This document shows, piece by piece, positions 29,797-42,000 of a stretch of DNA of 64,000 nt. Numbering within the stretch: the first letter of the stretch is position 1; the number at the start of each line of letters is the position of its first letter. A program made the position numbers and the translations under genes. The DNA is from Eumeta japonica. Its lineage: Eukaryota; Arthropoda; Insecta; Lepidoptera; Psychidae. Below the pieces are notes generated by a model, which searched no databases, was not told where the DNA came from, and saw only the letters and a program-made list of their open reading frames with translations. The stretch lies in NCBI GenBank assembly GCA_005406025.1, contig BGZK01000223.1:434001-498000 (forward strand). The letters run 5' to 3'.

Positions 29797-29891
29797 TATA
29801 GTGTAGTAAACATATCGGGGCAGATACTTCGAACTTCTCAACAATATTTCGGTTTCAAACTCTTGCCATGTAAATAAATAAAGGTCCGGCT

Positions 29892-30066
29892 TCAAAAGGT
29901 CTTGCCCCCGATAGCTATCATGATGTTCTCGAAGGCGATCCAGTTTATGAGCGCCCAAGGGCCCAGCCGCATCCAGAGCGGCACGAAGCCCTTGTAAAGT
30001 GCCAGTACACCCTCGTTCCGGACCGTCTGCTGGCCGCAGTCTATCATCCCGCGATATAGTGTACCC
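29892..30066 (-). CDS. Ucp4: Ucp4 coding exon 6 and stop
   Basis: Acceptor CATATTTCAG. G completes Lys, then GTLYRGMIDCGQQTV, the EGVLALYKGFVP motif, helix 6 (RLGPWALINWIAFE) and the C-terminus IGGKTF, then TGA. It lies 18.8 kb from exon 5 but completes the carrier at the expected length and frame. Confidence 0.95.
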
Positions 30067-33000
30067 CTGAAATATGGAATTGTTTATTCACAATAAATTT
30101 GATGAAGTTCGTAAAACGTTCAAAGTTTTATGGAAAAATGCTTATAGTGTTCAAAACGCTTTAGCCACCTGCTCTGTTATAGTTCCGTTTAGCGTCTTAC
30201 TGCCGCACTCAGAGACGTTACTTAAATTTTAATCCTCCTTTAGTGGTTTCAATATTAGCATCTGCTGTCAGCAAAAAAAAGTAAAGATAACTACTATGTA
30301 TAAGGAAATAAAGATTATTTAAATTGAAAATTAAAGAATACAGCGTCGCGTAAAATATAAGCTATTTCCTGTCTATTTCTCTGTTTGTTCCTTCTTATTT
30401 ATTGACGTGACAACGTCTTAAATTAGGTTGCGGCTGGGAGTCACTTATGAAAAAAGTGTAACGCTCGGTAACGTTACGATGAGTCACCGAACGAGAGAGA
30501 GGCCCGCCGAATGCCTTGCGTCTCTCTCCCACTCAACTATGATCGGTCTGCCGCGCGCGCAGCACTAGAGAATTAGTGCATAGCTTGCAAATGTATTGCA
30601 AGTTATTGTATGTATATTTGTATATAAATACGTATGTATGTGTAAAGGTAAAAATAAAATTTTGTTAATATGAAATTCAGTGCGAGATTCTTTGTATAAA
30701 TTAATGTTTTAAATATAATTCTTTGTATAAATAAATGTTTTAAATTGTTACTATTATTTCATCCTTCTTCCTACTATACGAATGAATATTCACATTAAAA
30801 TGATTTTACCATTCAAAGTCGTTGTCACGTAAAACTTTCGCCCGTATACCGACTTTACAGGCAACCAATTTTTTTATAAATCGACAATTTTCATACCATT
30901 TATCGTACCTGATAAAACTTATGATCTCGTGAACTGTAGACGAAATAATATACCAATAAACGTGTTTATCGCAAAAAAAAAGGAGGATTCAAATCGGGAT
31001 TGGTAATGAAATCAAGATGAGGTTTCAGATCTATGTTTAATAGAGATTTCTAAATAAGAATTTTTCTATCCACAAGAACAGAGCCACGGGCAAAAACTAG
31101 TTAATCATAAATTTATAAGTAGATGTAGGCAGTAGTAATAAATAATATTTCTCTTTTACCTACCTACGTGAACATGTCTCGATGAAATAGGAATAGTTTA
31201 TATTTTTTTGGTATAATAATTATTATGTCAGTTACTAACAACGAATAAAAAAATTATAAATATTTAATTTTGTGCATATTATAATAAGATGAATGAATTA
31301 GGTTTGCACTTAAGATTAGATTTTGCAATAATTATCAACCAAAGCATTTTCAATACAATGCTTAAACAAAGAAGTACGGTAGATGCCTGTACAATACGAT
31401 TTAATTTTTAATTGAATAGAGATAAATAGTCTAAATGCATAACTAGTCATCAATAGGTGACTAAAATAGATCTCGTTCAATACAGCGAGTACGAGAATTG
31501 GAACGCGTCGCGTTCGCCGGGTCGCGGTGTCGACTTTGACCTCGTTCCGTGTAGTGACCTCGACCCGCGACGACCGCAGCCGAAAGTTGCCGAGCGTAAA
31601 CCGATCGTAAGCCGGCGGCGGCGGGCGGCGCCGTGCGGTTCGGTTTGCTTTACGAGTCGCGCGATCCTATACGAGACGCTGTGTACACAACGGCTAAATG
31701 AAGCTGACGTAACGAAACTTCACGCCAATTTTTGTTAGCGTACAAATACACCTGTTTAATCGGCACGCAAGCGCAAACCGGTCAAGCACGTATCGCGTGC
31801 GGATATGACAAGGTTCCGTAGTAATAAGTATTATGTGTATAACAATTATTGGTTTCTGTTTGATATTTGACACATTTCACGTCGTTAGAAAACTAAGCAG
31901 TCAGAATTTGATACCAGTAAAGACAGTTTTTCTTCTTTACGTTATTTATTTATTTCCCGAGTAAGACCATAAAAAATTGAATACATAAATACATTTAGTA
32001 TATTTTCTCCACGCCCATTGCAATTTTTCATACAGCCAATTTAGAAATACGAGTTTGCTATTTTTGAAAGCATTCTCTATTTCAAATTTGAATATTAAAT
32101 GAGGGACACTATTTAAACGACCTAGAAACTTAGTATTAAGGCCCTTAAAGCCTCTTCCACCTTAGGGCCTTTTAAACTCGCTTTTAAGAAATAGTCACTT
32201 TTAAAATTAATTTTGTGTTCCACGTCCTCCTTTTTTAAAAGTCCTTAGCCCTAACGACCGTTAACAGGACGACATGGAACGCAAAATTAATTTAAAAAGG
32301 GATATTTCACCGAAGTGAGTGTAAAAGGATATGGTGGAAGAGGCCTTAAGTACAATTTTATTACGACCTTAAGACATTTCGTGATGAGTTTCAAATAATT
32401 ATTCAATGACTCTTTTATAAATCAGAATCCAAATCGTTTTTAAAGACGGATTTTAAAAAATATTTATCAAAAACATTACGTTTTCTGATTTTGAATCAAA
32501 TATTTCGCCTCAATAAATATGAAAGTGAAAGAATTTAAACTAAGTCACAAACAGATTTATACGCGCAGAAGCCGGATGTGAGTTTCTTATTTTACCACGG
32601 AACTCTAAAAATAATCAACTAGATTTTTTATGTTAATGCCCCACTTCACAATGACCTATAATCGCTCACGGCGTGATGGATGGACCATGATAGCAAGGAG
32701 CACACGCGGGGCAATGCTCATTTGGAGGGTCGCCGTAAGAATTCTGGATATCGAGACATATTTATTTATCTAATACTATAATAGCGACAGCGATGCATTT
32801 ATTTAACAAATACAAAAATATTATTTTGTAGTACGTCATAGCATTGGTGATGATGGAGGATAAAGAGGAAGATGCTATCTATTCGTCGCAACAGAATAAG
32901 ATAACGTTTAATATTTAAACATATATATAAGCAATAATGAGTTCTTTAAGAATTATTAATGCTAGCGTGTGTAGCGGCAGAGAACAGCCGCATACGCCAT

Positions 33001-36000
33001 CGCCTTCGACGCCGACAACACGGCCATCGGTAACCATCATGGGCTATGAAGGCCCACTATGCCCTTTACGCGATGACAATAGTCGTTAGTTGTCCAGCAT
33101 GGGTGATAAATCCACCTAGTTAGAAATAGAGTCACCATCTGCTCTATTTCTAATAAAATTGCATCAATACAGAGTATTCCAAGGCAAACATTTTTTTATC
33201 AAAAATTGATTTTTTTCAAATTATTTTTGGTATATCCTAGAAAAAATATTATAAAAGTTGGGCTGTATTTAGTGCCATCCAGTCGGAAGATTTGACCAGT
33301 CAGGAAAACCCTATCACGTTTAGGTATTTATGATAATTTTCATATTTATTAATCGAAATTTTTTTTTATAGCATAGTTCTCTATCTAAATTAGTTTGCTA
33401 AAAAGACTGGCAAAACTAAATATTCAACATAGCGTATTCAAATTCATATTTTATTACCTTCATGCCGATCAATAAGAAATACTACGAGCCAATCTATTAA
33501 TAGCCCTTTCAATTGGCACCAAACAGTCTGCCGCGTTCCTTCAATGTTTTGTTTGAACATCGTCTCTGCTGGTGATTCTTGGTTTCTGTTCCAATATATT
33601 TCCGTAATAATACTACTTAATATATTTTAGTCGTGAACGTAGTATCGATTTTTTTTAAATTACCTATTGATGATTTTTTTATACAAACATATAAAATATT
33701 GGCGACGCATGTTACATGCAATAATCTTTTGTCTTTGTATCCCAAAACTTCAGAAAATTCTTATCTTTTTTTAGAAATAACAGGCCTGAACCGTAATAGA
33801 TAGACACTTGAAATTTTCAGTGTGCATTTCTATTGCCGCTATAACAAATATAAAAATAAAATAAAATAAAATTAGAAATTGTAGGGCCGAAAACAAGAAA
33901 CGTGTTTTTGAAACTCATAAAAGTGTATTCACAATATACGTTTAAGACTTATTTGGCTCTGCTGAACATTATAACTTTATCTTTATTCATTAACTATTAA
34001 AAAAAAAAAATGTAGTGTTAAGTATTGTGCTATGGTACGGAACCCTTCGTGTGCTTTGATGCCCTGAAACCTGACTCACACTTGGCCAGTTTGTCTAAGG
34101 TTCCGGAGACCCATACAAAAAACCTAATCTATATAATTTCGTTACGTTCTTCCGTCTGCGAGTCGGATGTCACAGCCTAATAACATTACTATTCTTTCAC
34201 GTATTCTGATGACATTATGGAGGAATATATCTTATGTAAACTGCTATACAATTAAGTGAAGCAGTAACACAAAGAAAAAGAAAAGTAGTACATAAAATTG
34301 AATGATGAACAAGTTTTTTCACACTCCATTGCGTGGTGGGATGTCATTGGATTAAAAATGCATATTAAAGGTACTTAATAGATTCTTTGTCTCAAGTGTG
34401 TATTTACTATTTACTGGCTTCCAAAATCGTTCATTTTTCGTGTACAATTCTCAGTTTTTTTTTAGTGATACTATAAGCACAAGCCCATATAAATTCTTTT
34501 GTAAGTTTTAACACAATAATTATTTTCAATTCAAACATATTTGGTTCTGGTATTATTTTATATCATTTTTTTTTTTCATGATTAGAAGGAATGATGTACC
34601 TCTTTAATTTAAACTTTTCTAACAAAGGTTTCATTTTATTTCGTTCCATGGTACAGAACCCTATAAATGCGGAAGTCGAACACCCATCTTGGTCGATTTT
34701 TATCCGTTGTCCGCTGTCCATTCGCAGCAGTGTTGCCAGGTATTTTTTTCAGAAATTCGGGACATGCACTCAAATTGAATAAAGAATTCGGGGCAAAGCA
34801 TTTTGACGCGGAACAACAACAAATACAAAGTTAAAAAAAAATGAAAAGTATATTTTCAATGAGTTATTACTTTTATTGATAACATGTCCACTTTTTAATT
34901 GTTTTTTTTGTCATATTACAATTCGCTTTTGGTTTCTTTCAGCAACTATTCGTTTTCTTCACAGAATTAATAAAGTCTACAAGATTTTTGAAAATTGAAT
35001 GTTACTAGCAACTCCGATAGAATAAGTTTTTGTAAACTGCCATTTCGTTCCGATTCGGACGCTCACTATTACTATATTGTACGGTAGTCTGACTGTCGAC
35101 AAGCGCCATGGCAGTGGTCAATCAGCAATCGTAAGTCAGACAGCGTATTCAATCAGTGCGCTTCCTAAAGCGCGGGTAATTTAAACCGACTGCAATTGAG
35201 ACTGGTGCTCAAAATGTTTGATAAAAATGTATATTCGGTAAAATATTACTCTTTGATCGTTTTGTTTCTTTGTCTAACTGAAAAGTACCATAATGTGGGA
35301 CATATACCTGTCCCGGCGGACATTTAAAAAATCGGGTGTTATGCGGGACGTCCCCCTAAAATCGGGACAATTGGCAACGCTGATCTGCAGTGTAGTCTGT
35401 CAAATTATTTTTAGGGTTCTGTACCCAGAAGTCGTTAACAGTAGCCTATAGGCTTGTTCTGACTAGACCAGTAATTTAGTCGAGTAGCGAGTAATTTAGT
35501 AACTGAACGTGTCTGAAAACCAAAAATTTAGTCGAATAGTTTAGTAAGCGATTTAATTGAGTCGATCCATTTCATTCTATTTTTTCGGGCGAGTGGCGTC
35601 CCCCGTCACACTATGACTTGTCCACTAAGCAGTTTCAAACATGTTTTAGTCGAGTTCATATTGAAAATGTTCCGCTGGACTAATGAAATTACGTCAAAGT
35701 TTGTTACGGAATATTTAAATCATAAATGCCTATGGAATGTTAAATCGTCACTTTATAAAAATAAACCGGTCAAACAATCTGCGTACGTTCATTTGCAACT
35801 ACCTGTAATTTTGTTTTTGCGGGAATTGCATTTCTTAAACAAGTATCTTTACATTGAATTTGTGACTACATTCTCATTAACAGAAAACTAAAACAACTTT
35901 CACTCATTCTCAATGTTGCGAAGTGTTCTTTGGGATCTTCAAGTGTTAATTCCTTAAGAAAATAATTCGTAGCTCCTAGTTCATTTCTTCTGCTTATCCA

Positions 36001-39000
36001 TATTTTATTTTTTTTTCATCCTATTAAATTCGTGTTCCACCTCTTCTAAAACAGCTATGAAAATAAGTTTCGTGAATTTATTTACTTTATGTGGAAATAT
36101 TGAAATATAAATGCTTGTTGAAATACACCACTAATGCACTAAATACGACAAGGAGTGTGAACATTTTTTGGCCAGTCAGGCGCGTTAGCACTCGCTACTC
36201 AATTAAATTACTGGCATAGTCAGAACAAGCCTTATTACTAAATATCCGCTGTCTATCTGTCCGTCAGCGGACTGTATGTAATGAACTGTAATAGTTGAAG
36301 TTTTCACAGAGTCTGCATTTTTATTGCCGCTAAAACAATAAATAATAAAAATATATTAAATTAAAAAGGAGGCCCTCCTAGAAGAAACGTGTTTTTTGGC
36401 GTTTATTTCTTGACTTTAATAATGGTAATAGATAAACGCTAGAAATATTCACACAATTTGCATTACTATACTTGCTATAAAATAAAATAATAAAAATAAA
36501 ATAAAGGTGTAAATGTAAAGGGTCTCTATGTAAGAAAAGTTTTTTTTATATCTTTTATTTACTTAGGGACTTTTGTCTATTAAGACATGTCAGTCCCATC
36601 GAGCAAAACTTTAATTACCTTATATATAAAATTATAGAAACATTAATTACTTTTATTTGAATCCTAGCATCTGTGTAGCTTACTGGCAATATTCCACTAA
36701 GCCACACAAATGCAAGGTGGCATCAGAATTAGAATTGCTCAGAATACTCTGAACAAATCCTATATCCATGCTATTTATTTTAAAATTTCTTAAAAATATT
36801 TCTCTCTCCGTTCGATTGGGCTCACACTCCATCAGAAGATGAAAAGCATCCTCAATTTGTCCACATGATGTAAGAAAGGTGTTTTTATTGGTGTTTTTTG
36901 GTCAATTTTAATATTACTTTTCGTTTCTCATTCACTATTTTCTAAAAGTATCTACTATTAAATATTGCACAGTATTACGGAACCCAAGTGCAAGTCCGAC
37001 TTGATTTTAAATATATTTTCCGTTATCGCATTGCACTTTAAAAGGCACAGGTTTTAGCAGTCCTGGATTTGTCAATAGGCCGTGTACGCCGCGGCCTAGG
37101 GGCGGCAGCGTCCTAGGGGCGGCAGATTTCAGAAAATTATTATTTTAGAAAGGTACATGGGGCGGCGGAAATAAAGTGGCCTACACTCATAAAAATTATA
37201 AATCCGCCACTGGGTTTTAGATTCTTGATGGATATCTCCTTTCATTGACATTCATCAATCGTTTCGGGTGTTTAAAAAATTTAGCCCATTCTAAAATGCC
37301 ACCAAAAGTCACGTTGTAGCATTTTAGTCATATGGAAAGGATAAATGAAAGCAGATTGACAAAACAAATTTATAAAACCGATCCGTACGATCAAAGGGTC
37401 GTCATAGGTCGCCCTAGAAAATATTATGCCGGTTTCGAATACTTGGCAATATTTAGCAAACAACTCCCCGATGAGTTCTTTTGGTAGCGTCATAGTTGTC
37501 CGATGACGGAGGATAGTGCGGTTACGGAAAAGTGGCCACGACCACGCAATAGAAGCATTATGCCAAACGAGATAGAGCGACACGCAATCATAAATTATTG
37601 ACACTAAGTAGCTCAATTTATTATACGCGATTGCATACGTTGCATTCGAGTATTAATACGTATAACCATAATACTAACTTTATTTTCAATGAAACAAATG
37701 TTAAAATATTTTGAGATTACTTTTTTATATAATTATATATGTATATATATTTATAATCTCTACACGATTCTAGATAAAGCTCATTAAAAGAATCAATTGA
37801 CATTTATATTTTTTGCTTATCATGTCATATAACAAAAAGTCAAAAATATCTAACACTATCTACTTTCGGAACTATATAAATCTGTTTCTCCGTACAGAGT
37901 ACAGAAATATATTGCAATTTAATTAAAATCCGAAATAATGGGGAACTTGCACAGTTTTAGTTTTATAGTCTATGATTAAGTTTAAAATTTTAAACACATC
38001 AAAAAGTCCAAATCAATATATACATTTATTATTTTAATAATATAGCATAATTTATTTGCTTAACATCAGAGATTTACTTGAAACCGCTCATTGACAAGAC
38101 ATCTCTTCATGAACTTTTCATGACGCTTGAATATTATTTACTCACACAGATACAAACATTTTCAGCAATTATTTCTTTTTTGTTTTGTAATTAAATATCT
38201 TTTTAATTCGATTTTTTGCAAATTATCGTGACCAACGCCTTAAGAACTTTAAATTAGGGAAAAGCGAATGACAGTTGCTAGATAAAATCATATATCTCCA
38301 ATATCTACCTCACGGAGTCGTGAGGATCATTTCGACTAATAAGTTGCATTTATAGAAATTATAACTTAGTAGGTACTCACATCAACAAGGTGTATAAAGT
38401 GAACAAGAACGAAATGTCTTCAATGCTCATTTACGTCACTTAATTATCGTTTTTGCACGTAGAAAACGATATAGAAAATTGAGCGAAGTGTTAAGCACTT
38501 TAATGAAGCCTTTTTTACACTTTTCAAATATTATTTTTTATACCTGTGTTAACGTTTACGAAGTGATCAAATTCTCTTTGCTTATGAAGTGGTTGTCAAG
38601 TCAATAACTGGCTCACAGCGACTGCGCTGATTGGTGTTTAAAATCATTTTACGTAGCTTTTGTACAGTATCTACAACGCGCAAAACATCTGCCGTTCTGA
38701 AATGCTAGTGAATGATATAATGCGCAGGTTTAATGCCCCCGGCCCTTCCTTCTTCTCCCCCGCTTGCCAATTTTACGCCATTGCGACGCTTTCGTGACTG
38801 ACTTCACAGCGGCAGAGTTTCGTGCGTTATAGTGTAATTGAAATATGTAGTAAAAAATAGTTACTTTATATTAAATCTTATAATTGAAATATTTCTTAAA
38901 AAACAATAACTTTGTTTTAAACATCTTTCAGTAAATTCCTTTTCAAAACGATTATTATTGAATCGTGAACATGATTTCTAATTACAATTTTGGGCGCAAG

Positions 39001-42000
39001 TTATCAAATACCATATGTAATGTATTGCATAGTAAATATAGTTATGAACTTGTCGCAAGGAGAACTAATAGATTTGTGCTTCGAAAATAATTATGGATAA
39101 TCTCATAACATATCGATACCAATGATTTATTAAACGAAGATATTTTTCAGGACACCGCTCATATTTCACGTAGGCAATATCATTCACACAAGGGATCAAA
39201 ATTTATTATAATTTTGTACTTTTTTTTTCTATCGCGGCCTAATTTCATACCCAATAATTTGGATATTCAACATGTACATTGCACGCTAAATGCATTCATT
39301 TAACTAAAGATGAAAATAGTCAACGGCCTTCATGGCCAATCTTATATGTTGAACTAATTGGTGGAGTTAAATAATTTTAAATGAGATCCAGGTTTTCCAA
39401 CATTTTATAGCTTATTTGTAATGTGTGCGACAAAATGAAAATATATATCACAAAAATACCCAACATTTATTTGATTTGAGGATGTATTTGTCTATTCTTA
39501 TACTCAGGGATGTCCTGTACTATATCGATAATCAAATATATCTCATTTCTTTTTGTCTATAAAGTAATTGATTTGACAGTTTCATTAAAGCTTAAAAGTC
39601 AATAAAAACACTGCATAGGGCTTGTTTTGACTCGTTATTAAATATTTCATATTTTATGACTATTTTATGATACAAATTTCGTCCATCATATCACGAAATT
39701 CGAAAAAAATACTCAAGCATAAAACTCTCGAGTGTTCCCCGCGCCCTTGTTTACGAGCTATAATGGGTATTGACTTAGACTGCTATCGATCGATAAGCAA
39801 TAAAGCTTTCGACCTTGTCAGACACTTGGCTAGGAAACTTTCTTTGATAGCGTAAAAAAAGGGACCGCCCATTACGAAAGCGGACATACTCGACTAGAGT
39901 TAAATGTAATTCGGGCAGTGATAAATAGTCTTCGATATCGATGGTAATTTTTGACAAATTATCGACACTTTTATTACTTAATTTATTATTATTTTACGTT
40001 AAATTACAATTGAATTCATTGCGTTATATTATTATAACCGTACTGAAAATACTATAAAATGGGCTTTCGCTGAAGGTTAAACTAAAATAAAACAGAAATC
40101 ATACCACTGAATGGATGGTTTTAAAGATACCTTAGATAAAAGTTTTATTGATTATCCGAATTATTAATGATTTTCGAAACGGAGTGTGAAATTAGAATGT
40201 ATAAATATATAAATAAAAACTATATTTGCATTTGTGCAACACATTTTTGTCAGAAACACAAATGCGTAACGTTCGAGCTGAAATTGGGTTCGCTGCAATC
40301 CCAAGGTTACGGCGATAACTAAAATGGTATTGTTTTATATTTTCAGCTGGATTTTAATTACATTCCATCTGTAAAGATACAACAGTTGTTTGATACTAAT
40401 AATATAACAATGTATAAACAAATAGGTGCGTAAAATATATAATTTTCTTTTTGTTTTTAATATATGAAATGCTTACTCAATAAAATATTTAAAAATTGTT
40501 TACGTAGCAATAATGGATCAAATCCATATTGAATTAGCACATGCAATGTTTAGGTAACGCAGTTTTCCATCTATACAGTTTTAAAACTATATTATCAACT
40601 CAAATTCGAATACAGGGACAAAGATTTTAACACACTAAAGGCGTTTGCGTAACTTTATATGGACTGGTTGCTTCTTTTTTTTTTCTTTTAACGACACCGA
40701 TATTTTCATTGCTATTTCGTGCCGTTGCGTTAAATATATAAAAGAAAAATATCTCATTAGTAAGCTTTGTCGGATGTAATGTTACATGTACGCTTGTCGT
40801 CGACTAACTTTACAGCGGCTTCGATAGCACTTTCGACGAGAATCGTGCGTTTTTTCGGGATATAAAGTAAAGTATGTCACTTTGAAGTTCAAAATAAACT
40901 ATTTCTCTGCAAAAAAAAAAAAGGAAAACAGATGAATCTGCGCGAAAGGACGACAAACCAAAGGATACGCTCGCATTCGTGGTATTAATATTTTGAAGTT
41001 GTAAAATATCGTTAGATCGGTCTTCATCTCCGGTGTCACGTAAGATATGTTTAATCTACTGAATAGAGAAAGATGATTGGCTACAAATATAAAAAGCTAT
41101 TAAAAATACTTATATGTTTATCACACACCGGCTACGCTTAATAGCTAATCGTTTTATCAATATTTTCTGATTCGTCATCCACTTCGTTTTTAACGTCTTG
41201 TCGTATCATCGAAGAACTGTGCCAGAGGAGTAAGATCTTTTTGACGTATGTCCTAACCCACGGTTTTTATCCCACAATGCAAGAAAAATAGTGTGCTAGT
41301 ATCGTACCCATTTGGCTCTTAATGCCCTCTGTGTAAGAGAACTTCGCTATTCATAAATTAGTGTTTTTTTTTCTGCTTAAAATATTAAGTAGGTATGCTA
41401 CAAAATCTGAAGTTCTACCTGAATCAATTAAATTGTAGATTTTTTTTCTAAAAGAAAAAAAATAAGCCCAAAATCTCAGCTCCGATATTATTTAGCAATG
41501 TATACTCTCTATGATAACATTTATTTCTTTTAATTTGCTCTTTCACAATTTATTGCTTCCACGGCTGACCGCTAAAGTAAAAATAAAACTGGCCAAGAGC
41601 ATGTCGGACCATACCCATTGCAGGGTTTCGTAGCCGTCACTACAAAAAAATGCACTACAGATGAAATTTTGTTATGTGAAATTTTGGTAGTCAGATTACA
41701 TTCTATTTCGGTTTGAAGGGGTAAAAAATAGGTTTTGATAAATAATTATATGACAATCTTTCACACAAAGTTTATATTAAATATATTTTATGGCTGCTAA
41801 AATACGTTGCAAAAGAGCGTATCTTCATGGTACTTACGTTCTTTTGTTGAGAAGCGCAGTTGTTCGGCAATAACTCAAAAACGGCTTATCAGACTATATT
41901 CAAAATAATTTTTGTTGAAAGTATTTATTAAGGAAGTAATTATCTTTATAATTTTCTTGGACGTAAGGTTTAAATAATAAAGAGGGGATGACACAATTTA

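Larger units (their letters stand above)
35450..36232. mobile_element. Internally deleted PIF/Harbinger element with MADF ORF
   Basis: About 43-bp imperfect inverted ends start AGGCTTGTTCTGACT on both sides, flanked by the 3-bp duplication TAT (35,447-35,449; 36,233-36,235). Harbinger elements make 3-bp duplications and encode two proteins, a DDE transposase and a MADF/Myb-like DNA-binding protein. Here a MADF-like ORF lies on the plus strand (35,613-35,891) and an N-terminal transposase stub on the minus strand (about 35,885-36,050). The catalytic core between them is missing. At 783 bp it cannot move on its own. Confidence 0.75.
34640..36990. repeat. GGAACCC repeat interrupted by hAT and Harbinger insertions
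   Basis: Repeat sequence is seen at 34,640-34,727 (GGTACAGAACCCTATAAATG, CCGTTGTCCGCTGTCC), 35,383-35,446 (TTAGGGTTCTGTACCC) and 36,236-36,990 (CCGCTGTCTATCTGTCCGTC, TTATTGCCGCTAAAAC, TATTACGGAACCC). The interruptions coincide with the hAT element at 34,728 and the Harbinger element at 35,450. Removing the latter restores CCTATTACTAA, as I remember for this repeat. Confidence 0.65.

Noticed and set aside
31457..31738. 93-codon plus-strand frame in the CpG-rich block
   Set aside because: Starts with GTG, has no ATG and no domain; openness is expected from few A/T stop codons in CpG-rich DNA.
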